Assembly: GCF_001653235.2 (NCBI RefSeq)
Contig: NC_035793.1
Coordinates: 1,984,001-2,048,000, forward strand
Direction: 5' to 3'
Origin: Pochonia chlamydosporia 170
Lineage: Eukaryota; Ascomycota; Sordariomycetes; Hypocreales; Clavicipitaceae
Length of the DNA: 64,000 nt
In this document: positions 47,692-60,732 of the stretch, piece after piece
Position numbering within the stretch: the first letter of the stretch is position 1
Layout: every line of letters begins with the position of its first letter
Notes under the pieces: generated by a model
What the model was told of the DNA's origin: nothing
Seen by the model: only the letters and a program-made list of their open reading frames with translations
Databases searched by the model: none
Made by a program: the position numbers and the translations under genes

Positions 47692-47699
47692 CTAGGTAC
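47688..47699. repeat. 12-bp palindrome GTACCTAGGTAC overlapping the larger one
   Basis: A second perfect palindrome shares four bases with the right arm of the 28-bp palindrome, so two alternative hairpins compete. Related words occur at about 8737, 45966 and 47790. Confidence 0.8.
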
Positions 47700-50600
47700 T
47701 CTGTTCATGATGCTTGAACGACGCTGAAAAACACACCCAACCATGCGATGTGGGGGAACGGAAAGCTGGCCTTGATACGAGTACCTTGGTACCTGAGTAG
47801 GGGTGTACAGTTAGTCTGCCAAGCGTGGCTTTTCCCTTCGTCCCCTTGCCCAAGTTGAAGTGGTCGCTCAATTGTGGTAAAGAAAGTACATTTTACGGAT
47901 GGAGTGTTCCCAAGCCAACTTCTATGCCGGGAGGATGGTTGATGATCAAGAGACGTGGATCGGACGGACGTGTACCTACATATTGATTGATGGCCAACCA
48001 AGTGGTCGGCCCACCTCAAAACTTTGACATCTGAAATCTCTCCACAGGAAGGAGCATCCAAGCAGCATGCGAAGCAAATCTTCAATGTTTTCTGGTTTGC
48101 AATTCTTGGGCGCATTGGGAAAGAACTACAAGCGCCGTGCCTTCGTCCTGCCTCATGCCATGTTAGTGTCAGGTGGCAAGCTGCCTTTGGCGAAGTTGCC
48201 GGGCAAAACCCTGCTCGTGGGAGAATTAACAATTGTCAACGATTGTCAACGCACGCTGGGGACCATGGACTGCAAAAATTTCCTCCCACGTCACTTCCAG
48301 CCCCTGGATGATGATCGTGCCGTACCGACACCTTCGACAGCTCACCCCCCTCTCTGCCTGGTGGCGCGCCCCTAAGAAAGCGGACGCAGGGAGTCTAACG
48401 GCGTGATGCAGAACCCTGCCCCAGACGAAATGGCGACATGGTCGGCTCCCGGAACTGACGTTGTATCTTTGTATTTTTTTTTTTTTTGACCCTTCCAAAA
48501 CGCCAGAACGCAACTCGGAATTGCTACCTGGGTAGTCGACCAAACTTGGGCAAACAGGTGGCCGACCATCAACGGCTGGAATACACCTGGTAATGTTCCT
48601 TGGAGGTGCGACGCCGAGGCATCCCAACCCATAGCGCCTCTCGGCTTGAACAGCCATTGCCGCAGATAACCTCTCTGAACGACCCTGTTCTGTAATCTTT
48701 TGATGACGCTTTGGTGTCAAGTGACATTGGGCGGCCGGAGTAGCAGTGCGATGGAGAATGCCCTCAGTATTCTCCGTGGTGCGTTCCGTACATTTACGCC
48801 AAGAAGTACTTCACCGGACAGACTGCGGGGTATACGATTGGGCAAGCCTCAACGGTCCCAATGGATGAAGGCGAAGGAAAAGCGAACTGTAAGCTCGGGA
48901 GTGAGACATCTACGATCCAAGGTGACTGGCATTTCAAAGCAGTGCTCCGTTACACCACATGGTGGAGTGCTTGCCAGCTTCAATGGCTCGTCTGTACTGA
49001 TGAGATACATTGACCTTGCGCCAAGCTACTTAAGCCTCTGAAGTAATGCGGCTCAAACAAACATACCCAGCAGCTCGCTACTCAGGCTCCAGGCCCCCTT
49101 CTGAATTAGCACTGGCAAAGTATCTCCGAACTAACCCACACTCGGCACCTCCAAACCATCTGTGCCAGGGAATATGAGGGCACCGCGGCTCCTGCGTCAT
49201 CTTTCAATCTTGCGTCTTGGGCCTCGAATACACAGCGTGCCAACATCACGAGACCAACGTTTATCTCGGCCCAACTCTTGCCTCTTTCGCCCCTGGCAAA
49301 ACGACTGATAATTGCCTTAGGTCCTGGCCTAGGCAAGTGAAGACAGGTGAATTGAGTCGTGCAGGGTTGAAACGCCGGGAGTTGCGACGATGTACTGACT
49401 GGGAAGGGGGCGTGGGCAAGTTTGGGAATCATGGTGCATGCCCATGGGTCCTTTTTTTTTTTGTTTTTGCTTTTTTGGCCCTTGGCTGCAAGTGGTGAAG
49501 GAATCTCCAAGTCAAAATAGTCACCAGTGCCTGGGCTCCTCCCAGGACACTCGACGCTGGGACCGAAACACCCCCCAAGCTTGTAAGGCGACGGGCGAAC
49601 CACGATGGCACTGAAGGGCACCCTGCCGGGGGGAAATCCTTGTAAAAAGGGGTGGAGGGATGAAGTACATTGTGCTGTTGGCGTTCCGTCATCCTGTCTG
49701 TTCCCTGGCTTGCCCTCGGATACAGAGCAGCTGGGATTGAAAGCCAAGATCCAGCCAGCGCTGGACATATTTGCCAGTGCTGCAAAGACGAGCGGAGAGG
49801 GCGTGCTCAGAACTTCGCAACCGATAGCGGGTCTCAGATACCACCCCCTGCGAAGTTTCCCATTTGTTTGTCGTTGTCCGCTGAGCAAAACGAACAGAAC
49901 CGAAGACGGAAACGATGTCCATTGTTAGTGTCTACTTCTTATTTTGGTTGCTGGACTTTACATGAGCCTGCAAAGGAAGGAATCTATGAGACAGTTGCAG
50001 GGAAGATCCCGCCCACTAAGGCTCGTCCAACAACCACCCCGAAGGCGGATAGTGTTTCTCGGGCTCAAGCAGCGTCCGTAGAAGCTATGCCAAGTTTGAG
50101 TTTCTTCTTGAGGAAATGGGCGTTATTCAGTAGTGGAAAGTAAGGCCACGTAAATTTTAGCAATGACAGCCTAAGTATCAACGTCGAAAACAGAGCCCGA
50201 GTTTGGACCCAACTGTCAAAGCCATGGTAACAACTCAAGCGTGCCATTCGTCTTTATCGTACCCGAATGCCGTTGACTTATGGCACCCGAAATCACCAGC
50301 TCGAGTTGCCTCCGAAAACAGGAAGCGGGGTCTTTGTCAAGACAGTTCAAACGCTTAACCGTCGATTCCCAAGCGCTTGTGTGCCTTGCCGGCGGTTGAG
50401 GGGTGTGATTCCTGGATCACATAAGTATATGATTGCACCTTGCTCATCAAGGAAATACACAAAAGAATCGTGGGTGCCATCCAGTGGGTGGGGACAATAT
50501 TTTTGACTTGTACAGTAGTTGAGTCGCCTTGTTTCTGCTTTAGGCGTTGAAGCTTCCGACTTCCCTGCCTCAAGTCTTTTTTCCACACCCCTTCCACCCC

Positions 50601-51096
50601 CCCTACGCTGCCTCCCACGCCCTGCTCTCTGACTTTGCTCTTGTTCGTCGCCCAGAGCTTCTTCATATATCTATCACCCCAAATTTTGCCTCCGTTGGGA
50701 GGCGATACGTGCTTTGAGTCAAAGTTTATTTATCTTCTTTGAGTTCCCCATCTTCTCGAACCCAGCAGCTCATGCACCAACTGCACACATTAATATCACA
50801 TCACATCAGAGAATGCTGTTCGGCCGCTTCTTGCATTGGCTTTCTCGTCTGTGCCGGAAGTGACAACTGCCTAGTTCTCACCGCTGGATACACCCTTTTT
50901 CCCTTCTTAACCTCCGTGGCCAGAGTCTGTCAGATTCTGACAGAGTCAAGACTGCCCTTTTCTTGTTCAAAACAGCTGTCTCTACGGTTCGCTCAAGCTC
51001 CAGACGACGATACCCGGGTTCATTTCGTCCGTTTCCAATCATCTAGCCAAAAGCCGCCGGCCAGTGTAGACGAAAGAAGTGGTTCATCGTCTGATC

Positions 51097-51499
51097 ATGG
51101 ATACTACATCCACAACAGCCGTTCAGGGCTCTGCATGCAGGTATGCTCCTTTGACTGAATGCATCACTTCCAGACCTGCCTCTACCGTAAGACGAGAAAA
51201 CTGACTGGTTTGGCAGTGGCAGTGGGCAGGAAGGCCGTGTCGTTTATCAGGTCGGACGGGGGGAGACCTCTCTTTGGGTTAACAGCCCTGATCAACCCAT
51301 CACGGCGAAGATTGCGAAGCTCGGCGCGGGCATGCAACAACCAGCTACGGCGGCCGACGCAACGTGGTTGTTTCGCCAGGGACCTTCCCCAAATGCCAAC
51401 TATGCTCCAGTTGAATTCTTTGGGAACCCTCCCAACGATCCCAACTTGGCTGGTATTGGTAGCCAGTTCTCAGAACCGTCATCTGGTCACAGAACATAA
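51097..51499 (+). CDS. Small conserved-looking protein of unknown function (two exons)
   Basis: Two exons, 51097-51140 and 51217-51499, give 108 residues. The 76-nt intron runs from GTATGC to TTTGGCAG with a CTGAC branch point. Exon 1 encodes MDTTSTTAVQGSAC; exon 2 continues SGSGQEGRVVYQVGRGETSL, WVNSPDQPITAKIAKLGAGM, ATWLFRQGPSPNANYAPVEF and FGNPPNDPNLAGIGSQF, then ends SGHRT. The stretch has coherent codon use and no stop. There is no signal peptide or membrane segment, so it is probably cytosolic or nuclear. A VYQVG..SLWVNSP..PI strand pattern suggests a small beta-rich fold, but I cannot name a family. It stands alone in a long gene-poor region and can be seen only after splicing, because other frames are longer here. 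Confidence 0.68.
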
Positions 51500-52667
51500 T
51501 GCCAAGACTTGATGTTCAGGTCTTTTGTTTTGTCGTTTTGTTCAACGGACAGAACGTTCAACTTGGCTTCCTTGGTCTCCTTGGCTTTTCTCGCTTCCCG
51601 GTCTTCCTCACATCTTGATACAACATCGCTCGGTTTTAGTACTGAGTAATGGTTACGCAGGTGTAAACGTCAGCTTCGGCGCCTTCGGTTCGTAAGAAGG
51701 CGTCGGCGTGTCGTGGCATTACGCATCTCGCGGCTAAACAAAATAATCGGAACAAATCATTTTAAAACAACGAGAACTACGCACCACAGACGTAGCTTAT
51801 CTTCGCATGGGGTAACCCACCATACATTCAACAAGAAGACGTCTGTTTGAATTGGGGGGGAGTTTGTATTTCCTCAAAGATGAGGGCAGTTGGCCTTTTA
51901 ACCTCTCAAGTGAGGGGAGGGTACAGTGGCGCAGCTTGCATGGTGCGGCTGAATTGTTGATCAACAATTTGTCATTGGATGGCTGATAAGAATGAGGAGC
52001 TTTACACCGTTGCGTTCTCTTACCTTTCTTATTCAGCTGTCCCCCCGATCTGTACATTATTGTTTGTTTGCCACCAGGAGTCATCTCCGTCTCTGCCAGC
52101 CAAGTGGTTGGGGTGGACGTCGAGAACTCAGGCTCGGGTAGACGGCCCCACTGCGGGTTGGACCGCTCAGCAACCACAATAATACCAAAACAGGAAACCT
52201 TGCTTCATATTCACGGGGCGCATTGTCAGGTCCTTTCCCCAGCTCGCCTTGGAAACCAGGACGAAAGGCATCCCTGCATCTCCCAGGTGTTAGACGGCAA
52301 GTGTAATATTTATATGGAGGAGGCGAGTACAACCAGCTGAGTCACTCAGCCAGATTGCATGAGACTTTGTCAGGTTTTCCTACCCTAGAGTTGAGCGGAG
52401 GCATCAGTTTGTTCACAAAAGTTACGGCCGGACTGTTATGATTTATGTTTCCTGCACATGATTTTTTTTGCATTTCAGGGGAGCGATTAGCATTGGAATA
52501 AGATAAAAACAGAAATGACGGAAGACGGGGTTGCATGGTCTCGGGACTCTTTGTACAACGCTGGGAGGTCAACTTCAAAATTTGTACAGAAGATAAACCA
52601 AATTTGTTTCATTCTCGCTATGTATTTATTTTTACAAATATCAAATTTCTATGGCAATTATGCATGT
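51500..52667. other. Convergent 3' flanks, small unknown gene and 5-oxoprolinase
   Basis: 1.2 kb with no gene. It is partly AT-rich near 52.5-52.67 kb, where the oxoprolinase 3' UTR and polyadenylation signals should lie. No repeats were recognised. Confidence 0.55.
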
Positions 52668-55600
52668 CTAATTGTTCAGCTCGCTTCCCCATCCACCGCC
52701 ACCTGGTGACTCGATAATGACACTCTCCCCTGGACCGAGCTTGGTCGTAGCCTTTGCCCCCAGGTTCACTATCCTCATCTTGCCCGTCATCTGATCCATG
52801 ACGTGGACAGAATTCAAACCTGCTTGGCCATCCTCACCACCATCCATGCCATATGGACGGCGTGATCTGCGCTCACTCAGAATCGAGCACTGCACTGGCA
52901 CACGAAACTCAATCTCGCGAACTGTACCGTCGCCGCCTCTGTTTCTTCCACGACCACCAGAACCAGCTCTCAGTTGGAAGCGGCGCAAAATACAAGGGTA
53001 CCGCTTCTCAAACACCTCGGGATCCGTAATACGCGTGTTAGTCATGTGTGTGTGGACGCCGCTCTGTCCCACCCAGTCCGCACCGGCTCCCGAGCCACCG
53101 GCGATAGTCTCGTAATATCCGAAACCTTCCTTGTGTTCGCCGGTTATAGGATCTTTGCCACCAGTACCAAACGTCAGGTTGTTGCAGCATCCCTGAGAGG
53201 CGGCGCATGCGTGGAAAGCGCGAAGGACAACGTCCGTTACGCGCTGAGAGGTGAGGACGTTACCGCCGACTACTGCGAGGCCGGCACCGGGATTGAGCAG
53301 CGAGTCCTCAGGGATAACGATGTTTATGGGGGCGAGACAGCCTTGGTTTAAGGGGATAGAGGATTTTACCAGACTGCGGAGACAGTAGATGATTGCGGAG
53401 TGGGTGATGGCTTTTGGAGCGTTGGTGTTGCCGAGAACATGGGGACCGGTGCCGGTAAAATCGAAGGTTGCTGAGCCGGACGGTGAGATGGTAATTGTGA
53501 GGGTGATGGGGGTTCCATCGTCCATGTAGTCCGTGGCAGTGAGGGGCTCCGGACCAAATTTGGAGAGGGTGTCACGCAGGAGCCCTCGGACAGCGTCTTC
53601 GGCGGTATGTTGGATGGCGTACATGTATCTGTGGACACAGGCGAGGCCAAATTCAGAGATGAGGGCCTTAATGAGCGTAATACCCTTTGCGTTGGCGGCA
53701 ATTTGGGCCTTGAGATCGGAGAGGTTGTCTTGTAGTCTGCGGGTTCCCGAACATCCGTCATACTTGGCAGGCTCGATGAGCAGTAGCCTCCTAATTTCCT
53801 CTTCATCGAAGCGCCCAGCGCTGACTAGTTTGGTGGACTCGATAGAGGCTCCCTCTTGCCAGAGAGCGGAGGAAGTAGGCGGCATGGAGCCTGGGAGTAT
53901 GCCGCCAATATCGGCGTGGTGACCTCGTGAGGCAACGTAGAAGGCGATGTCATCGCCGTCAAAAACGGGGGTAATTACGGTAATGTCTGGCAGGTGGGTG
54001 CCTCCGCAAGAAGGATGGTTGGATACGAGGACATCGCCATCGCGTAGCTTGCCTTCCCAAAGCTTGTGTTGGTACTGGACTGCGAATTGCATGGACCCCA
54101 AGTGGACGGGCACATGAGGCGCATTAGCTACCAGGCCACCATCAGGGCTGAAGATGGCACATGAAAAGTCCAGGCGTTCTTTGATATTAGTCGACACAGC
54201 AGTCTTTTTCAGCGTGCGACCCATTTGTTCGGCGATGGACATGAATCTGTGTCCAAAGACGGTGAGTTGGATGGGGCTGAATTCCTCCTCGGCGCCATCA
54301 GTAGATCGTTCTTGCTTTTGCAGCTTTCTGTCAATAACAACATAGCTGTCCAAGATGGTGGCTGTAGAGTCTGGAGTGACGAGGATAGTTTGCGTGTTGT
54401 CGATAATGAGAGCTGGACCCGTGATGCGCGCACCCACTGGCAAGGACTGCAGTTCGAAGACAGGGGTGTCTAGGTTACCAAAGCCTTCGAAAAAGACCTT
54501 GTTCGTTCCGCTGGATGCAGGGAGAGGAGCCTCTGCGATGCTGGCAGATTTGAGCTGACTGTATGGTGTGTTGGCTTGTTTGGAACCAGTAGTACCAATG
54601 GCCCTGACACGGAAGTCATCAACGATGATGGCCTTCTCTGGGAAGTGAAATCCAAAGCCTCGTCGGTGCGAATCCTCAAACCCGCGCTGAAAGTCCCAGT
54701 CATCTCCCTTCAGGACCATGAGGGAGCTGCTGGATCCCTGATATCGCATGCTCAGGTAAGAATTGAATTTGATATTGTCAGGTGCGAAACCCTGCTTGAC
54801 AAGCTCCAATTTGGCTTGTTCCGCGAGAAGTTCCAGCTGGGCTCGGATAGTAACCTCGGTGTCTTTGCCGTAGGTGATTGCTGCTGGTCGCTGAATTTCG
54901 TGCACAACATCTGCCAATGAAATACCATAGGCAGATAGGATGGAAGAATATTTGTGGATAATAATGCGAGAAATGCCGAGGACGTCTGCGACAGAGCAGG
55001 CGTGTTGTCCTCCGGCACCACCAAAGCATGCAAGATGATGGTCTGCAGCATCATAGCCTCGAGCCTCTGTAAGGGCACGGATGGGACCAGCCATGCCTTC
55101 GTTGGCGACCTTGAGGAATCCAAGAGCGACTTCCTGTGGAGAGAAGGGAGAGAGGCCAGTAAGCTCTCTATCCTTGTTTATTTCACTCGTTAGGTCGGCA
55201 AACTTTATCTCAACGATTTCTCGGTTGAGCGGCTCATTTTCCTTGGGACCAAACACCTTGGGGAAGTACTCTGGCAAAAGCCGGCCGAGGAACAGGTTTG
55301 CATCTGTAATAGTCAAGGGGCCTCCCTTTCTGTAGCAAGCTGGTCCAGGGTGCGCAGAGGCAGACTCAGGCCCGACGTTGAACAAACCATTCTTCCACGT
55401 CAGGATGGAGCCACCGCCTGCGGCGACGGTGTGAATGTCCAACTGAGGGGATTGAATGGCAATGCCGGCTGTAGTTGTCTCGAAGACATGATCGTAGACA
55501 CCGGCATAACGAGAGACGTCTGTCGACGTACCGCCCATGTCGAACCCGATAATGGGGCACTTCTCCTCTTCATCCCAAGAAGTTTGGGCATACCCGACAA

Positions 55601-56537
55601 CACCGCCAGCAGGTCCGGACAGGATGGCCTTGAGACCACTAAACTTGCGATAATCAGCAAGACCGCCATCTGACTGCATAAACTCGACACGAGTGGCGGC
55701 AGATTCAAAACCGCCGCGAAAGTTTGCGGAGATAGAGTTGATGTATTGTTTGATAATGGGCGTGAGATAGGCATCTGCGACTGCAGACATGCCTCGTGGT
55801 ACGACATTAATCATGGGCTGCACTTCCGAAGATAATGTGACAGAGAAGCCCATCTCGAGGGCCAGTTTGCCGACGAGCAGTTCATGATCAGGGAATGCAT
55901 AGGAGTGGATGAAGACAACGGCCACGGAGCGGAAGCCCTTGTCCCACAATTGCCGCAAATTTGAATGGATGGCAACCACATCTGGCCGTTGGAGAACGCG
56001 AATGGTTTCTCCCGTGATGGCAGTGACCAGATCAGTGTCATCGCCGTTTGCACTCGTTTTGACTGACTGGGGATCTTCGGTATAGTCCTCCATGGTGACG
56101 CGCTCTTCCACCTCGACCACATTGTCGAACAAGACTTCTGGCCGTGACACAGAAAGATCAAAGATGTTGGGTCGAGACTGATTGCCAATGGCCAAAAGAT
56201 CTCGGAATCCCTTGGTAGTGATGAGAGCTACCTTCTCACCCTTGCGTTCTAACAAGGCGTTGGTAGCAACTGTGGTACCCATACGGATAGACTCAAAGTG
56301 GAAGAGGTCGAGAGGCTCTCCTCGAGGTAGTTTTTGGTCAGTGACCAACTCCAAGATTCTGCGGATACCCTCTGTAGGGGCATCTTGATAATTTGCTGGG
56401 TCGACAGATAGGAGCTTCAGAATAATGTCATCCCGTCCAGGGATTGCGGCGTGCACATCAGTAAAGGTGCCGCCTCTGTCGATAGAGACTCTGATTCCCA
56501 ACGATTTGACAGTCATGTTGGTGCTGGGATGGGACAA
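52668..56537 (-). CDS. oxp1: 5-oxoprolinase (ATP-hydrolysing)
   Basis: Cleaves 5-oxo-L-proline (pyroglutamate) to L-glutamate with ATP, the last step of glutathione turnover in the gamma-glutamyl cycle. It also allows growth on pyroglutamate. It is a single exon of 1289 residues, matching yeast Oxp1 (1286) and human OPLAH in length. The N-terminal hydantoinase-A-like half contains [15 protein letters not shown] (phosphate-binding), [15 protein letters not shown] and [16 protein letters not shown]. The middle has [18 protein letters not shown]. The C-terminal hydantoinase-B-like half has [52 protein letters not shown] and [19 protein letters not shown], and ends in [11 protein letters not shown]. 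The first Met is used; a second at 56516 would fit the yeast start better. It is divergent from a Zn(II)2Cys6 regulator 1.4 kb away, which may control it. Confidence 0.96.
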   Translation of the reverse strand: MSHPSTNMTVKSLGIRVSIDRGGTFTDVHAAIPGRDDIILKLLSVDPANYQDAPTEGIRRILELVTDQKLPRGEPLDLFHFESIRMGTTVATNALLERKGEKVALITTKGFRDLLAIGNQSRPNIFDLSVSRPEVLFDNVVEVEERVTMEDYTEDPQSVKTSANGDDTDLVTAITGETIRVLQRPDVVAIHSNLRQLWDKGFRSVAVVFIHSYAFPDHELLVGKLALEMGFSVTLSSEVQPMINVVPRGMSAVADAYLTPIIKQYINSISANFRGGFESAATRVEFMQSDGGLADYRKFSGLKAILSGPAGGVVGYAQTSWDEEEKCPIIGFDMGGTSTDVSRYAGVYDHVFETTTAGIAIQSPQLDIHTVAAGGGSILTWKNGLFNVGPESASAHPGPACYRKGGPLTITDANLFLGRLLPEYFPKVFGPKENEPLNREIVEIKFADLTSEINKDRELTGLSPFSPQEVALGFLKVANEGMAGPIRALTEARGYDAADHHLACFGGAGGQHACSVADVLGISRIIIHKYSSILSAYGISLADVVHEIQRPAAITYGKDTEVTIRAQLELLAEQAKLELVKQGFAPDNIKFNSYLSMRYQGSSSSLMVLKGDDWDFQRGFEDSHRRGFGFHFPEKAIIVDDFRVRAIGTTGSKQANTPYSQLKSASIAEAPLPASSGTNKVFFEGFGNLDTPVFELQSLPVGARITGPALIIDNTQTILVTPDSTATILDSYVVIDRKLQKQERSTDGAEEEFSPIQLTVFGHRFMSIAEQMGRTLKKTAVSTNIKERLDFSCAIFSPDGGLVANAPHVPVHLGSMQFAVQYQHKLWEGKLRDGDVLVSNHPSCGGTHLPDITVITPVFDGDDIAFYVASRGHHADIGGILPGSMPPTSSALWQEGASIESTKLVSAGRFDEEEIRRLLLIEPAKYDGCSGTRRLQDNLSDLKAQIAANAKGITLIKALISEFGLACVHRYMYAIQHTAEDAVRGLLRDTLSKFGPEPLTATDYMDDGTPITLTITISPSGSATFDFTGTGPHVLGNTNAPKAITHSAIIYCLRSLVKSSIPLNQGCLAPINIVIPEDSLLNPGAGLAVVGGNVLTSQRVTDVVLRAFHACAASQGCCNNLTFGTGGKDPITGEHKEGFGYYETIAGGSGAGADWVGQSGVHTHMTNTRITDPEVFEKRYPCILRRFQLRAGSGGRGRNRGGDGTVREIEFRVPVQCSILSERRSRRPYGMDGGEDGQAGLNSVHVMDQMTGKMRIVNLGAKATTKLGPGESVIIESPGGGGWGSELNN

Positions 56538-57976
56538 GTCGACCTGTCGTTTGCCCGTGATGTGGAATAAGAAAAAGAAGGGAAAACCAACGCCGATAAC
56601 CGTAGATTACATTGACATGGGGAGATAACGTATAAGAGTTGTCAGCCAAGAACAAACAGGCCCTGTCTGGATTTATAATGCCGAGAGACGCACCAAATCG
56701 TAGAGTTTGTCTCCGTCATTGTGTGATGGCCTGTGCCACCTACTTGGGCCGCCATCGCGTGGGCAATCCTGACAGCTCAACATCAAGGGCAGAAATGGCT
56801 TTCTTGGAGACCAGCCGCAGGTAAAACGGGCTTCATCTGACGGGGTGGGTCCGCGGATGGCTGAAGATGCGGCATGTTGAGCGATTGTGTAGGTTGATTT
56901 TGGGGGTGGATAGGCAAGCATTTGGAGCCGTGGAGATGGTTGTTGCCTCCAATTGTGATGTGGGGCATTACAAAGTCGGAGTCGATTCCCGAGGCCAACG
57001 TACATGTACAATCTTTGCCCAGCGGATGTGTGCAATATGCAGAGAACCTTGCATGATGTCTGATAACCAACCTGTGGGCGATTTGGTTTTCCGGTTGAAC
57101 TTGATCTGATTTGCGATTTTATAGGATAAAGAACTGTTCGGTGTGCCAGTGTTGTAGGAGTGTTTGTCCGAATTGCAGGTACTGTCTACTTGGTTGGTAT
57201 ACTGACTGTACAAGTTCAAGTTCAAGTTCGGCACTTGGTTTCTAGAGGTTGAGTGACAGGCTTTTGGCAGGCGCAATGCAGCAATCCATTCAGCTGTCAG
57301 TTGCACTTGACACCTTTTGTACAGTATCATGCAGTCAGCTTTTGTGAAGCCGGAATCAAATGAACGTCTAGGTGCTATTTTCCATCTCCCCACAGCTCTG
57401 GCATATGCACAGAGCCGCATCTCAGCTGAATCAATAATTCTCCTCGTGGCAGCTGTCTGGTGCTCGAGATGTGGCGCCCCCCGCCCAAAAGCCATCCAGT
57501 CCGACTCACCCTACTCCAGCACGTCTTCAAACCTTCGAGTTGCACGTATCGGGCACGAACACCGGCCGATATCGACTTATCCAGAGCTATTGTCGCAGTA
57601 CATACCCGTTATCTACTTTGCTCTAATTGTATTTCCCCTGGTGGCTGACTGCTTGTGGCCCCGCTCCGCGGCTGTATATTTCATTACGCGGGTACACAAA
57701 GTGGCTGTCGGCGTTGCTCCTCCGCTGTTGCCGCCGCCGACTACCTCACACAGGGCTGCATCAACACAGTAACAAGGCGAAATTGTCGTCTGAATATTGA
57801 CAGCTTCATCCGAGCTGGGTCCTTGATTATGACCCCTTGCCGAGCACGGGTTAGACTTCACTCTTTCCCCAGAGGTTAATACCGTCGGGGCCCCAGACCT
57901 ATTTTCGCCTCCACATTCTCTCCACGGGACAACGCATGGACAATTTTCCTTTGACTCGCTTTCTTCTCTGTCCATC
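56538..57976. other. Shared divergent promoter of 5-oxoprolinase and Zn(II)2Cys6 regulator
   Basis: 1.4 kb between divergent starts. A plus-strand frame at 57317-57772 is open but has no family features. No CGG-N-CCG pair was noticed, though I did not search exhaustively. A CAAGTTCAAGTTCAAGTTCG repeat lies at about 57209-57228. Confidence 0.5.
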
Positions 57977-60732
57977 ATGAAATCTGGTTCGGGAATGTCG
58001 GCCAAGTCAGCAAGTCATGTCCAGTCGACGGACCATGGAAATTTACGACCAGTTGCGTAAGTAAACATCATGCACTTTTGCGAATCCTGAGTGGCAGGCA
58101 GCAAGGCAATTTGGGCCCGCCAAGACACCCGGGATGCTACCTAGTACCATGTACTCTGCCAGTGTGTGCTGGAAGTTACAAGAACGTACTTGGCGAGGGC
58201 CATTATATCGTTGCCAGACATTGTAGATGGAGGGAAATCGCCTTGCAGCTTAGATGGCCCTGATCGCCTGATCATACGTTTCAGTCCCATGCAGTACTGA
58301 CACACCTGGTTCATAATACAGCTGTCTCCACTGCCGACAACGACGATCTTACTGCTCCAAAGAGAAACCCACGTGTTCCAGATGTCGCGATAGTGGACTG
58401 ACTTGCATATACGAGGGGGCAAGAAAGATCTTGGTGAACGAAGCGTAAGTTGTGAGCGACTACCTGTTCGAGTGGCGAGAGACTAACGAGTTGTGCAGGT
58501 ATCTGCGAGAACTAGAAAGGAAGGCCAAAGCTCTAGAAGGTACGAGTTCAAACATTGTCAAATACATTTGCCATGCTAATGAAAGACGTCCCTTCTAGCG
58601 GCCCTGTCACAAAGAGTCTCAAACACCACAAAGGCTAAAAATGTTACAGCCGGTGAAGACGAGGAGGACTTTGAAGATGAGCAACCACTACTCGAGCCAT
58701 TCACCAATCTTAGCCTACACAAACCATCAACCAGTGGGTAATTCACCTTACAGTTCTAGCGGTACCTCGGGCATACAAATCTTAACGTGATGTTTTGAAT
58801 AGGCTTCTTAGGACCGGCATCGTCTGACAATTTCCTCCGCAATGTAAGGAAGCTATCTGGTTTCTACGGGGATGACGGGAGTCTTGACGCAAACTCAAAT
58901 TTTTACGAACCCGGGGCGTTACCGTCGAGGAGGCAATTCTTCCGACTTCATGTTCGTCTCCCACCCGTGGAAATGGCGAAGCGACTTTTTGCCGCCCAGT
59001 ACACATATATTGGTACCATATTTGCATTCACGGACCCCAAAGAGGAGTTTGATAAGCTTCTCGTGGAAGCATACAATGGCCCTCCAGATCCATCCGACAA
59101 GGATGCCTGTCTGGCATACTCCAAGGTGTTGTTGATATTAGCCTTTGGACAACTGTACTCGGTGAATCAGTGGGTAGACTTTCGAGGACCGCCAGGATTC
59201 GACTTTTTCACAGACTCGTTGAATCTCCTACCCGAAACTCACGAAGAAGGGTCCATTCTCTGCGTTGAAACTCTCGCGCTTGCTGGATATTTCATGCAAA
59301 ACATGAATCGACGAGACGCCGCCTTTCAGTATATCGGCAAAGCACTACGAATGGCAGTATCACTGGGTCTCCACCACGAGGTTAGCAGCCACTACCCGAA
59401 CACGACCAACCCGGGACGAAGTTCGGTGCTAGACGAGGCGGCGCGTGAGCGTCGACGACGAATATGGTGGTCAATCTACAGTCTAGATCGAATATTGTCG
59501 GTAAAGTCAGGAAATCCAATCACCATTCAAGACGAAGATATTGGCGTCAATCTGCCGTCAAGGCTGCCCACTGAACCTGAATACTGTCCCGCCATTGTGC
59601 TCAGACACTACACGCAACTGTCCCGAATATTGGGGGAGATTCACACCCTCATCTATCGCAAGACGAACAAAGACGTCCCGAAATCTGGAAAAAGCCTAAT
59701 GGCATCGGTGCAAAGCATTATCCTCTCTCTGTCAAAGTGGAACAGGGAACTGCCGGATGAGCTGCGGTTTGACCCGATAAAGCTGAGTTTTAGTCGTGAA
59801 AGCGTGAGCTCATTGGCACACTATTACCAGTGCATCAACATGACAGTTCGTCCACTGTTATTCCACGTGGTACAAAAGCGACTCAATATCATTCGCAACG
59901 GCGGGGGTCCAGAGGAGAAGGAGCAAGATTGGAAGACGGGACTATCCAAGACGACAGTGAGAGTTATTGACATGTGCATCGGAGCTGCGCAAGACACGGT
60001 AAATATGATGGCAATTGCGTCGCATAGAGACCTCGTTGGTACGTTGCAAATTTACATGGTAGCACAATGCCGCCCAACTCTACCCCCAAATGTCATTGTT
60101 CGCCAAGCTTTAACAAACACCTGACGCCAAATTGCTAACAAATGGAATTAGCAACCTACGGTTACATGGATGGAGAACACATCTTTTCTGCCTCCATCGT
60201 ATTGGTCATGGTATGCGCTGCCTTCCCGACAAACGCAGCCAACACTATGGCCATGAACGCCGGACTTAGTCTCCTTCGGGGCATGGGTGAACGCGGAAAC
60301 AGCCACATGGGAGCTCGCTACGAACTGCTTGCCAAGTTGCACTCGGGTGTCATGCCAGGGGCGGTGATCCCATCCACAACAGCCACGGGGTCGCCTCCCC
60401 ACGGCGCGGGCTTCGTCTCCGCGATAACGGGCTCGTCTGGCATGACGACTAATCATGTTGCCGTTAGAGTGCCCATGCCGGGGATGGGATCCATCAACCA
60501 GGTTGGCGGTACGGCGGGGCAAACGTTGACGTTCCCGGTGATTGATAACAACTCGCTGGATGAACCGTTTTACGACGAGAGTGTCACTAGTGGGATGGAC
60601 TTTGGGCTGTGGGAGGAGGGCTTTGCGTATCCTACGATGGATTTGGATTTTGATTTGGCGCAGAGGCAGCAGCAGCCGCAGGGGCCGATGAATTCGACGA
60701 TTGGGGAGTTTATGTATAATCAGAGCATGTGA
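57977..60732 (+). CDS. Zn(II)2Cys6 transcription factor with fungal-specific domain
   Basis: Nuclear DNA-binding regulator. Exons are 57977-58056, 58322-58444, 58499-58539, 58599-58733, 58803-60038 and 60152-60732, giving 731 residues. The binuclear zinc cluster has cysteines at 28, 31, 38, 45, 48 and 55 (spacing 2-6-6-2-6), reading ACLHCRQRRSYCSKEKPTCS and onward. A short linker/coiled coil (YLRELERKAKALE) is followed by an acidic patch. The regulatory core starts with SFLGPASSDNFLRNVRKLSG and contains YIGKALRMAVSLGLHHE and RRRIWWSIYSLDRILSVKSG, the usual fungal_trans signature. The Gln- and Asp-rich C-terminus (SGMDFGLWEEGFAYPTMDLD) resembles an activation domain. Intron 1 is long (265 nt) beside the others (54-113 nt), so a further exon there is possible. 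The donor of intron 4 is CCA-GTGGGT, chosen by phase. It sits between 5-oxoprolinase and an MFS carrier and probably regulates one or both. Confidence 0.9.

Larger units (their letters stand above)
45649..51096. other. 5.4 kb stretch without a recognised gene
   Basis: Many short frames on both strands, none convincing. A minus-strand frame at 46559-46996 is unusually Cys-rich but lacks a signal peptide or family match. The stretch contains the palindromes near 47.67 kb, a poly-T run near 48.48 kb and a T-rich run near 49.45 kb. Its right end is the probable promoter of the small gene at 51097. Confidence 0.55.

Noticed and set aside
49106..49888. 260-codon minus-strand frame in the gene-poor stretch
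   Set aside because: No domain, patchy composition, crosses a poly-A/T run that gives KNKKKK, and overlapping plus-strand frames are equally open.
57317..57772. 151-codon frame in the oxoprolinase/regulator promoter
   Set aside because: No recognisable motif or splice context, and composition does not match neighbouring genes. Treated as promoter DNA.
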